This document shows, piece after piece, positions 1 to 7,065 of a DNA stretch of 14,415 nt. Source of the stretch: an uncultured Treponema sp. (GTDB taxonomy: Bacteria; Spirochaetota; Spirochaetia; Treponematales; Treponemataceae); the NCBI GenBank assembly GCA_947167745.1, contig CAMVJE010000037.1:1-14415 (forward strand). Reading direction: 5' to 3'. The notes under the pieces are model-generated. The model was given only the letters and a program-made list of their open reading frames with translations. It ran no database searches and was not told the DNA's origin. The first letter of the stretch is position 1. Each line of letters opens with the position of its first letter. The position numbers and the translations under genes are program-made.

Positions 1-770
1 ACGCCGCTAAGTCGGAAAAATCTTCTGACTTAGACCGGGCACAAGAAGAAATTCTAATCGAAGAAAAAAAAGACATGATAAAGGGAATCGAGGACTTATC
101 AGAGACTACGGTTAAAGAAGTTATGATTCCGCGAATTGATGTTGATTTTATTTCAATAGATACTCCGGAAGATGAACTTCTGGAAAAAATCGCCGCCAGC
201 GGTCACTCCCGCTTCCCAGTTTACAGCGAATCAATCGATAATGTAACGGGAATTCTTTATGTAAAAGATATTCTCAAAGCTTTCTCCCGAAAAGAAAAAG
301 TTGACCTGCAGAAAATAACCAAAAAAGCATATTTTGTTCCTGAATCAAAGAAAATCGATGGGCTTTTGCGAGAATTTAAGCGTCGTCATCAGCATATTGC
401 TATTGCAATAGATGAATACGGCGGAATTTCTGGCATTGTCTGTATGGAAGATATTATCGAGGAAATTGTCGGTGATATTCAGGACGAATTTGACAACGAA
501 AAGGAAGATATTGTTTCTCTCGGAGAGAATGTCTGGCTCTGCGATGCCCGAGTGGATTTGGATGATCTTAATGAAGCTCTGGAATCTTCTTTCCCTACAG
601 AAGATTTTGATACTTTGGGCGGATTTGTTCTTGATATGTTTGGCCGCATTCCTGTCAAATACGAAAAAATCGAATACGAGAACTTTGATTTTATCGTTCA
701 AGATATGGAAGGTCATCGCGTAAATCTTATTAAAGTAATTAAAAAGCCAGTAGAAAATTCCGATAACTAA
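1..770 (+). CDS. tlyC: TlyC/CorC-like CBS-domain protein, 5' end outside the window
   Basis: The reading frame is open to the left edge (first full codon at position 3), so this is the C-terminal 255 residues of a longer protein; the ATG at 75 is internal and not a convincing start. Counting from that Met, residues about 14-70 and 80-135 form two CBS repeats, with the family's conserved TTVKEVMIPR and DEYGGISGIV stretches. Residues about 150-225 match the CorC/HlyC C-terminal domain (DTLGGFVLDMFGRIP). Proteins with this layout are annotated as haemolysin TlyC or as CorC-type Mg2+/Co2+ efflux accessory proteins; CBS pairs usually bind adenine nucleotides. Whether a membrane DUF21 domain lies upstream cannot be seen, so a short TlyC and a longer CorC-type transporter both remain possible. 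The TPR gene begins 6 bases after the stop, suggesting one transcript. The family is clear; the gene symbol is less so. Confidence 0.85.
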   Translation, partial: AAKSEKSSDLDRAQEEILIEEKKDMIKGIEDLSETTVKEVMIPRIDVDFISIDTPEDELLEKIAASGHSRFPVYSESIDNVTGILYVKDILKAFSRKEKVDLQKITKKAYFVPESKKIDGLLREFKRRHQHIAIAIDEYGGISGIVCMEDIIEEIVGDIQDEFDNEKEDIVSLGENVWLCDARVDLDDLNEALESSFPTEDFDTLGGFVLDMFGRIPVKYEKIEYENFDFIVQDMEGHRVNLIKVIKKPVENSDN

Positions 771-776
771 TATTGT

Positions 777-2909
777 ATGAAGTCGATTTCAAAATTCTTT
801 TTATTATTTATCCTTTTTTCTAATGCCAGCTTTGCTTTTTCGCAAAACATTGGTTCCCTCCGTTTTTTTGAGCGGGGAGTGGAGAAGCAGAGGCTTGAAG
901 ATTATTATGGAGCTAGCGAAGATTTTCAGCAGGCTTTGCAGCAAAATCCATCTTATGGTGAGGCATGGTTCCATCTCTCGCAGGTGACTTACTCTTTGGG
1001 TGACTATTCACTAGCCCTTACCTATCTTGATGAAGCAGAGAAATTTTCAAAAAAGAGGGTTGATATTCAGAATTTCAGGGGATTGATTCTTATTGCCCTG
1101 GGTCGACTTGACGAAGCCCGCACTGTTTTTACAGAAGTCCTTCAAAAATTTCCTAATGATGTCAATTCACGATTTGGTCTTGCTGAACTTGATTTGTTTT
1201 CTGGAAGTTTTATCGGAGCAAAAAATCAATATGAAGATGCCCTTAAAAGACAGGGGCATAACAGAAAGGCCCTTCTTTCACTCGCTTTAATCAGCTCAGA
1301 AATGGGAAATAATGATACTGCCAGAAAATATATTGATCAGGCTCTGCGTTATCATTCCGGTGAGTCTGAGGTGCATTATCTTGCAGCATATTTGGATGCT
1401 AAGCAGGGAAGATTTGAAGAAGCTGAAAAACGGGCTAGGGCTGCAATTCAAATCCAGCCTGATGATACAAAATATTATGTTCTTTTGTCATCAATTCTTT
1501 ATACTCAAAAGAAATATTCTGCAGTGATTGATTTGTGTGACTATCTTATTTCTAAAAATCGTAATACAAGTGAAGCCTGGTATTTAAAAGGTCTTTCTCA
1601 AAACCGCATGGGAGATTGGAAGGCTGCTGTCTCTACATGGTCAGATGCCCTTGAAATTAATCCCTATGATGAGGTAATGCGCAGCGCAGCTGAACTTCTC
1701 GTCATCAAAAATCTTCCTGTGGAGGACGGAATCAGAGTTTCATGGTCTGATTTTCATGCCCGAAAAGGCCGGGAATTTTCAAAATCCTTTTTTGGAGAAG
1801 AAGCCCGTTATGAGTATCAGCGTGCATTAAAAATCAATCCATTTAATGATAAGGCCAGGGCAGAATTTGCTGAACTGTTGGGCAGAACTGGCTTGAACGA
1901 GAATTATCTTAATCAGTTAAAATTTATCCGTCAGAATAATGAAAAGAACAATTCTGAAAATTCCGGAAAAAATACAAAACTTACCCCGGAAGAAAAAAAG
2001 ATTAATGATACGATTGAAGCCTATGAATCTCTCCTTAAATATTCTTTAACTGCAAAATGGGGAGTTGAACCTTTCTATCTTGATAAAACGCGCTGGCATA
2101 TTGGAATTTATTACACAAAATCACCTGTTCAGCTTCTTCATTGTGATGCTGAGGAGATTACGGCTGGAATGTGTGCTGATATTTTCTCAGGAATTGCATC
2201 TACAGCCCTTGATGTTCAGAATCAGCCTGTTTCTGGTTATGGAGAAGCTTACCGACTGGCTCGAAAAAACAAGCTTGATTATTTTGTAATTCTTACAGTT
2301 GATGAAAGTGAGCGTGAAATTACTCTTTCTGCAACGGTATACTCAGGTCGGACAGGAACTGAAACAACGAAATTCTCATCTTTCCGAACTGGAAACGATA
2401 AATTTTCTTCTGTGCTGAGGGCTTTTAGGCGCGATCTGCTTGATATTCTCCCTGTACGCGGAAAAATCATTCAGAGAAGTGTCAACGATGTTTTGATTGA
2501 TCTTGGAACCGTAGAAGGAATCAAAAAGGATGTTGTGCTTGATGTCATAAAGGCTGGAAAAATCTCAACCAATGACAAAGGTTTGGGAGTTAACTATGAG
2601 GAAAAGAATCTTTTGGGAACGATAAAAATTACTCGGACGGGAGAAGAAATCGCCGAAGGAATTCTTACTCAAAACGGTTTTTATGACAGGGTAAATGTTG
2701 GGGATGAAGTTCTTGTTAAATTCAGACCCGGAGAAGAATCTGGGGAAGATGCTCAGATTTCTGACAGTTCACCAAGGGCTGGAGAAAACGGAAACAGAAT
2801 CCTGCCGGAAGACGAAAAAGCAAAAAAACTGGACGCGGAGTCTATGGAACTTGTTAAAACTCCTGCTATAGTTCAGCTCATTCGTGGCCTTAAAAACGAA
2901 CTTAATTAA
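777..2909 (+). CDS. Exported TPR-repeat protein with C-terminal beta-rich domain
   Basis: A 710-residue protein of unknown specific function. Residues 1-23 form a signal peptide (basic start, hydrophobic core, likely cleavage after Phe-Ser near 22) with no lipobox Cys, so it should be periplasmic. Residues about 28-380 are tetratricopeptide repeats, recognisable by repeated Ala/Gly/Tyr patterns such as YGEAWFHLSQVTYSLGDY and AWYLKGLSQNRMGDW. A polar Asn/Glu/Lys linker (386-408) separates these from a second half. Residues about 440-560 resemble the nucleotide-fold-like regions of periplasmic assembly proteins. Residues about 559-650 are a Gly/Val-rich beta domain (DVLIDLGTVEGIKKDVVLDV), loosely like the C-terminal domain of FlgT. 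TPR proteins usually scaffold complexes; the partner is unknown. No Shine-Dalgarno is visible before the ATG, and translation may be coupled to the upstream gene ending 6 bases earlier. The stop codon overlaps that of the convergent gene. Confidence 0.85.
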   Translation: MKSISKFFLLFILFSNASFAFSQNIGSLRFFERGVEKQRLEDYYGASEDFQQALQQNPSYGEAWFHLSQVTYSLGDYSLALTYLDEAEKFSKKRVDIQNFRGLILIALGRLDEARTVFTEVLQKFPNDVNSRFGLAELDLFSGSFIGAKNQYEDALKRQGHNRKALLSLALISSEMGNNDTARKYIDQALRYHSGESEVHYLAAYLDAKQGRFEEAEKRARAAIQIQPDDTKYYVLLSSILYTQKKYSAVIDLCDYLISKNRNTSEAWYLKGLSQNRMGDWKAAVSTWSDALEINPYDEVMRSAAELLVIKNLPVEDGIRVSWSDFHARKGREFSKSFFGEEARYEYQRALKINPFNDKARAEFAELLGRTGLNENYLNQLKFIRQNNEKNNSENSGKNTKLTPEEKKINDTIEAYESLLKYSLTAKWGVEPFYLDKTRWHIGIYYTKSPVQLLHCDAEEITAGMCADIFSGIASTALDVQNQPVSGYGEAYRLARKNKLDYFVILTVDESEREITLSATVYSGRTGTETTKFSSFRTGNDKFSSVLRAFRRDLLDILPVRGKIIQRSVNDVLIDLGTVEGIKKDVVLDVIKAGKISTNDKGLGVNYEEKNLLGTIKITRTGEEIAEGILTQNGFYDRVNVGDEVLVKFRPGEESGEDAQISDSSPRAGENGNRILPEDEKAKKLDAESMELVKTPAIVQLIRGLKNELN

Positions 2910-3826
2910 AGACTTTCCTTTGGAATTTGATAAAAATCCAGCGTGGAGTCAATCCATTTTTTTGAAAGCTCTGGCAATTCATCCTCTACAAAAAGGAAGA
3001 GTTCCAGAGCTTTTCTGTAATTTTTGCAATAATACTGAGATTCAGCGAGATAAAAAACAGCCCTCGTCGTTACTTTAGAATCCCTGGAAATGCTTAAAAA
3101 AGACAACAAATCTTTTACTGAGCCTTTATAATCTTTTTTGATAAAGTAAGTTTTTAGAGATTCAAATAAAAAAAAGTCATCACCTTCAGGAGAGAGCACT
3201 AAATCTTCCTCAAAAATATAGGGATTAAGGACTTTGTTTTTTTTGACGGCGTATTTTCCTGCCAGTTTATAGCCTTCGTTTTTGGCTTTTGTACTTAGTT
3301 TTGAAGGCTGAATGTCCAAATCGGAAATAAGATTTAAATAGGGAAGTGGAAGTTCGCGTAAAAAGCCGGGTACATACTGTCCTTCTGGCTCAAAATCTGT
3401 ATCTATGTAATTATCCGGAGGAAAGAGTGTAACGGCCTTAACTGTTGCATTTACTGACGGAAAAAGCATATTGAAGAGGCTTCCGTCTTTGTCTCTTGCT
3501 ATGAGGGCATAATAGTAATCACCGTAATATTTAAGCTGGTCAGTGTAACTGCTTGTGTGTGCGGGGACTTCAGCAACTGGCTTGGAAGCGGAAATACTTG
3601 ATTTGAGTTCAATAGGTGTGGTTGAGCGGAATATGGCTATACTTGCTGCATTGAAATCTGGTGGAATATTCCATGTGAGTTGAATTTTATTTATAGCGAT
3701 TTTTTTTGCGCTGATTGCAGTACAGACGGGCCTTGGTGTTACTTTTTGCGCAAAAGATGGCAGACAGGAAAAAATAACGAAAAGAGGAAAAAATATCTTA
3801 ACAAATCTTCTGAGAAGAACCTGCAT
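2906..3826 (-). CDS. Exported FN3-like protein with TPR-like C-terminus
   Basis: I chose the ATG at 3826 (306 residues). A TTG 18 bases upstream would also open the frame but has no ribosome binding site and lies upstream of the predicted transcription start. Residues 1-27 are a signal peptide; cleavage after Ser-Phe-Ala is likely, though Cys21 leaves a weak alternative as a lipoprotein. Residues about 30-133 look like a fibronectin type III beta sandwich (KIQLTWNIP near the start, YYGDYYYALIARDKDGS near the end). Residues about 216-290 look like one or two TPR-type helix pairs (AVFYLAESQYYCKNYRKALELF). This suggests a periplasmic or surface-exposed protein-binding role, but I do not recognise a named family. 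It is the only minus-strand gene in the window, transcribed divergently from the Cas2-like gene and convergently with the TPR gene. Confidence 0.8.
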   Translation of the reverse strand: MQVLLRRFVKIFFPLFVIFSCLPSFAQKVTPRPVCTAISAKKIAINKIQLTWNIPPDFNAASIAIFRSTTPIELKSSISASKPVAEVPAHTSSYTDQLKYYGDYYYALIARDKDGSLFNMLFPSVNATVKAVTLFPPDNYIDTDFEPEGQYVPGFLRELPLPYLNLISDLDIQPSKLSTKAKNEGYKLAGKYAVKKNKVLNPYIFEEDLVLSPEGDDFFLFESLKTYFIKKDYKGSVKDLLSFLSISRDSKVTTRAVFYLAESQYYCKNYRKALELFLFVEDELPELSKKWIDSTLDFYQIPKESL

Positions 3827-3832
3827 ATTTTT

Positions 3833-3883
3833 ATTTTGCAACAAATTGAGCGGTTTGACAAGATAAAACCAATGTTTTATTCT
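3833..3883. promoter_or_regulatory. Symmetric divergent promoter pair sharing one -35 element
   Basis: The plus strand has a perfect -35 TTGACA at 3855-3860, a 17-base spacer and TATTCT at 3878-3883 (4 of 6 matches). The minus strand reads TTGTCA from 3861 to 3856 (5 of 6), a 17-base spacer and CAAAAT from 3838 to 3833 (4 of 6). The two -35 boxes are the same palindrome-like TTGACAA. In each direction only 6 bases separate the -10 box from the ATG (3890 and 3826), so transcription should start at or next to the start codon. The geometry is seen directly; promoter activity is inferred. Confidence 0.55.
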
Positions 3884-3889
3884 ATATAA

Positions 3890-4171
3890 ATGTTTGTATC
3901 TGTAGTTTTAGATCCGGGCGGAATGGACAGTGCCAAGGCAATTGCTGGAATCCTAAGCCGTTACAGTTTTAAGAAAATTCAAAAGGCTTGCTGGGAAAAT
4001 ATGCAGCTTAATGAACTTCAACTTACGGCTCTCAAAAGGGAAATAGATTCTGTCACAGATTATTATGACACGCTCAGAATATATCAGTTTCCGGTTAATT
4101 CGAATTTCGCAGTAACTGAATTGCGCCACAAGCAATGGAAGCGAAGTGTTTACGGAGCAAAACAAAATTAA
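3890..4171 (+). CDS. Small Cas2-like ferredoxin-fold protein
   Basis: This 93-residue protein has the order of elements of Cas2: a first strand MFVSVVLD ending in an Asp (residue 8, where Cas2 carries its metal-binding Asp), helix AKAIAGILSRY, strand FKKIQKACWEN (compare the RVQKSVFE region of Cas2), helix ELQLTALKREIDSV, and strand DTLRIYQFP (compare D-VRIYPL). The length fits the Cas2/VapD superfamily. The C-terminus is basic. There is no Cas1, other cas gene or repeat array here, so a CRISPR adaptation role is not supported; non-CRISPR Cas2-like proteins are known as nucleases or toxins. The start is forced: a TAA lies immediately upstream and residue 1 begins the first strand. No Shine-Dalgarno exists, which with the promoter position predicts a leaderless mRNA. 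prfB begins 17 bases downstream, probably in the same transcript. Family call from pattern only. Confidence 0.65.
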   Translation: MFVSVVLDPGGMDSAKAIAGILSRYSFKKIQKACWENMQLNELQLTALKREIDSVTDYYDTLRIYQFPVNSNFAVTELRHKQWKRSVYGAKQN

Positions 4172-4177
4172 AAAATC

Positions 4178-4183
4178 AGGAGT
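4178..4183 (+). promoter_or_regulatory. Shine-Dalgarno of prfB
   Basis: AGGAGT lies 5 bases before the ATG at 4189. It fixes that ATG as the true start of prfB, since the ATG at 4241 lies past the N-terminal codons and has no such site. Confidence 0.85.
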
Positions 4184-4188
4184 ACAAA

Positions 4189-5323
4189 ATGCTGGAAGAA
4201 CTTAAAGAACCGATTTCTACACTCGAAGAAGATATTAAAAATGTCTGGGGGCGTCTTTGACGCGCCTGCAATCGATAAAAAAATAGCTGAAACCGAAAAA
4301 CTTACTGCCGCAGAAGATTTTTGGAACGATGCCGATAAAGCTCAGAAAGTCATGAATGACCTCAAACTGCTCAAAGGCCGGGTCGAGCCTTGGCGTGAGC
4401 TTTTACAACAGATTGATGACATCAAAACCCTTTATGAACTTGGAAGTGAGGGTGGGGATGATTCTGTTGAAGAAGAAATCCGCTCGGAGTTAAGCCTGTG
4501 CCAGAAAAAATTCGAAGAGCAGAGCATCCTCAATTTGCTTTCAGGTGAAGTCGATAAAAACGGCTGCTTCCTTACGATTCATGCCGGTGCTGGCGGAACA
4601 GAGGCCTGTGACTGGGCTTACATGCTTTCACGAATGTATATCCGCTGGGCCGAGCGTCACGGTTACAAAATGGAGACTGTCGACCTGCAGGAAGATGAGG
4701 GCGGAATCAAATCTACCACAATTCAGATTACGGGCGATTATGTCTATGGTCATTTAAAGGGCGAGGCTGGAGTTCACCGCCTGGTGCGAATCAGTCCTTT
4801 TGACGCAAATGCCCGCCGTCATACATCTTTTAGTTCGGTTTTCATTTTCCCTATTCTTGACGATACAATCAAAGTCGATATCCGGCCTGAGGACTTGCGT
4901 GTCGATACCTACCGCTCAGGCGGAAAGGGTGGCCAGCATGTCAACAAAACTGACTCAGCCGTTCGTTTTACCCATATTCCAACTGGAATAGTCGTTCAGT
5001 GTGATAGTGAGCGAAGTCAGATTATGAACCGTGCTACATGTATGAACCTCTTGCGGGCAAAACTTTACGCCCACTACGAGGAAGAGCGTGCAAAAGAAAC
5101 GGCAAAATTCGGTGCCGAAAAAAAGGATATTTCCTGGGGTAATCAGATCCGAAGTTATGTCTTCCAGCCATACACAATGGTAAAAGACCATCGCACGAAG
5201 TTCTCCGTGGGTGACATTCAGGCCGTCATGGACGGAGACATCGACCAGTTCATTGACAGTTTCTTGCAGGCTCAGTGGAAGGGGCTGCCTGTTGGCGGCG
5301 ACGATGACGAAGATGACTTGTAA
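4189..5323 (+). CDS. prfB: Peptide chain release factor 2, made by programmed +1 frameshift
   Basis: RF2 recognises UGA and UAA stop codons in the ribosome and triggers peptide release. Translation starts at ATG 4189, reads 23 codons to CTT at 4255-4257, meets an in-frame TGA at 4258-4260, and continues in the +1 frame from GAC at 4259. The product is joined from 4189-4257 and 4259-5323, 377 residues. The junction Leu-Asp is the same as in the E. coli protein. In the joined protein, the RF2-specific SPF anticodon-like tripeptide is at 202-204 and the catalytic GGQ at 247-249, with the flanking RSGGKGGQHVNKT; E. coli has them at 205-207 and 250-252. The gene follows the Cas2-like gene by 17 bases. 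Its stop codon TAA shares its last base with the next ATG. It is autoregulated: low RF2 favours the frameshift. Confidence 0.97.
4246..4260 (+). promoter_or_regulatory. Programmed +1 frameshift site of prfB
   Basis: The codons TGG GGG CGT CTT TGA, followed by C, reproduce the well-known RF2 recoding site (E. coli: AGG GGG TAT CTT TGA C). The GGGGG run acts as an internal Shine-Dalgarno three bases before the slippery CTT, and the TGA stop followed by C is a poor terminator. Spacing is identical to E. coli. Slippage of the peptidyl-tRNA from CTT to TTT moves reading into the frame that encodes the rest of RF2. Confidence 0.95.
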
Positions 5324-7062
5324 TGAAGAAATTTTTTTTCGTTCTTGTTTTTAGTTTTCTCGCTTTTTTTGCTTTTTCGGATAACTGGACTTTGGGGGTA
5401 ATGGAATTTTCTTTTAAGCAGACTCAGAGCCGGAGCGAAAGTTCATCAAAAGCAGCTGCGGTTCTGCCCCAGCTTATTATCGATCAGTTTTCCAATGAAG
5501 AACTACGCACGATTCCGACTGTCGAAAGCCTTAGCCGTAAATTAAATGAACTTCAAACGGCTCGTCTTTCTCTTTTTCTGCAGCTTTCAAAAGAATACAA
5601 AAGTCGTGATTCCCTGGTGCTTACTACGACAAAACCGAAAGAGTTACAAAAAGCAATAAAATTACAGATGGAGAAAATCCGTGCCATTGAAACAAAAATC
5701 GATGAAAATTTAAGGGAAGCCCAGAAAGCTAAGGATGAAGCTAATCCTAAAATTGAGCGGGAAAGGCGTATCGCTGAGGGTAAACAAAACGAAGAAAAAA
5801 AGGAGAACGAAGGCTTTCTTTCTAGACTTCCTTTTCCATTTTTTGCACGAAATGAAAAAGAAGAAATAGTAACAGAGACTGTCGTTTTGTATAAAAGTGA
5901 TTCTACGACACTTTTTACACCTACAGAAAAATCTCTTGAGGCCGGATTTTCTTCGTGGAGTTTTCAGCAGGAAGTAACAAATGCGAAAATTAACGGTTTG
6001 ATTACGGGTGAAATTACCTGTTATGGTGACTACTGCTCGGTTTCAGCAAGTCTTAGAATTTATCCCGGTGGCCAGATTCTTGGAACTGTGACGGAAGTAG
6101 GCCTGCTTTCTGATTTAATGCCTCTTGCCTCTAGTATTGCAAGAAATTTGGATTCAAAAATTGCTAATGCCTTGCCTGTAATGCTTGAATTTGAGATAGA
6201 GCCTAAAGAGGTTGCTTTTAGTACGAAGGTTATTATTGATGGGGTAGTTTTATCCCTAAAAAAAAGTGACGGAAGTTTTGATAGCAGAACGCTTGAGGAG
6301 TCAGGAATCCATCACATAAATATTGAGGCACCTGGCTACGAAAGTCTTGCTTTTACATATTCTTTTACAAATGACAACCACTTTAACATACATGTAAATC
6401 TGGTTCCCAAGGTTCATGGCCTTGCAAAAATCAGACTTAAAAAATATCAGGACGGAGTTTTTCAGGCCTACGCGCTGTTGGAGTCTTCGGTCTCAAAAGA
6501 AAATCCCTGGGCTGAGCTTGAGGTGAATGGTAAATCTGTGCTGGGCGTCTTCAGAATGCCGAAAACAGGTGAGGACGATTCTGTATCGAATACTATGGCA
6601 TTTTTCCGTGTTCCAGAAAATAAAGCTTTTGATGGTATGAATCTCATTGTAAATGCAAAACCTTTTGACCGGGCTGCCAACATCGACAAAAGACGGCGCT
6701 GGATGTATACTGCATATACGGCTTTAATTTGCTCTCTTCCATTTACATTTTATAATTTGGGTGAGTTTACGGCTGAGAATACTGCATATTCCCAGGGGCG
6801 GGGGGACTACGAGAGGCTGAAAGACCTGCAGAAACGCACGAATATTTGCTCTGGGGTAACTGCTGCCTTAGGAGTGTGGGCTGTTATCGAACTTGTCAGA
6901 TATCTTTATGCGGCGGATCAGGTTCTTCCTGTAAATGCAAAAGTAGACAAAAAGGCAAAATTTCTTACAGAAAATCCGCCATCGGAAATAGAAAGTGAAA
7001 TCATCAAGGGTGAAAGTCCGACAATACAAGAAAACGAAGAAATATTAATAAAGACGGAGTAA
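5323..7062 (+). CDS. Exported PEGA-like protein with two C-terminal membrane segments
   Basis: A 579-residue protein that I cannot assign to a named family. Residues 1-19 form a signal peptide (FFAFS then Asp). Residues about 100-162 are highly charged Lys/Glu-rich helix, probably coiled coil, followed by a short Pro/Phe-rich segment. Residues about 290-362 resemble a PEGA domain: a strand-turn around KVIIDGVVL, then HHINIEAPGYESLAF, the pattern in which a Gly-Tyr ends a sugar- or surface-binding repeat. Two hydrophobic helices at about 461-480 and 508-530 may anchor the C-terminus in the inner membrane, leaving most of the protein periplasmic. The tail after 535 is acidic. The start ATG overlaps the prfB stop by one base, and its own tail carries the ftsY Shine-Dalgarno, so it is embedded in the operon. 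A cell-envelope role is inferred from location and topology only. Confidence 0.8.
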   Translation: MKKFFFVLVFSFLAFFAFSDNWTLGVMEFSFKQTQSRSESSSKAAAVLPQLIIDQFSNEELRTIPTVESLSRKLNELQTARLSLFLQLSKEYKSRDSLVLTTTKPKELQKAIKLQMEKIRAIETKIDENLREAQKAKDEANPKIERERRIAEGKQNEEKKENEGFLSRLPFPFFARNEKEEIVTETVVLYKSDSTTLFTPTEKSLEAGFSSWSFQQEVTNAKINGLITGEITCYGDYCSVSASLRIYPGGQILGTVTEVGLLSDLMPLASSIARNLDSKIANALPVMLEFEIEPKEVAFSTKVIIDGVVLSLKKSDGSFDSRTLEESGIHHINIEAPGYESLAFTYSFTNDNHFNIHVNLVPKVHGLAKIRLKKYQDGVFQAYALLESSVSKENPWAELEVNGKSVLGVFRMPKTGEDDSVSNTMAFFRVPENKAFDGMNLIVNAKPFDRAANIDKRRRWMYTAYTALICSLPFTFYNLGEFTAENTAYSQGRGDYERLKDLQKRTNICSGVTAALGVWAVIELVRYLYAADQVLPVNAKVDKKAKFLTENPPSEIESEIIKGESPTIQENEEILIKTE

Positions 7063-7065
7063 AAA

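Noticed and set aside
2881..2900. Possible terminator hairpin at the end of the TPR gene
   Set aside because: TTCGT and ACGAA pair over only 5 bases with a 10-base loop and no T run follows, so it is too weak to call.
3827..3844. TTG at 3844 as start of the minus-strand FN3-like gene
   Set aside because: It adds six residues before the signal peptide, has no ribosome binding site and lies upstream of the predicted transcription start; the ATG at 3826 is simpler.
3890..4171. A CRISPR-Cas locus
   Set aside because: Only one Cas2-like protein is present; I found no direct repeats with regular spacers and no Cas1 or effector gene.
4241..4258. ATG at 4241 as the start of prfB
   Set aside because: It has no Shine-Dalgarno, gives a non-family N-terminus, and ignores the recoding site; the ATG at 4189 with AGGAGT and a +1 shift gives the canonical RF2.
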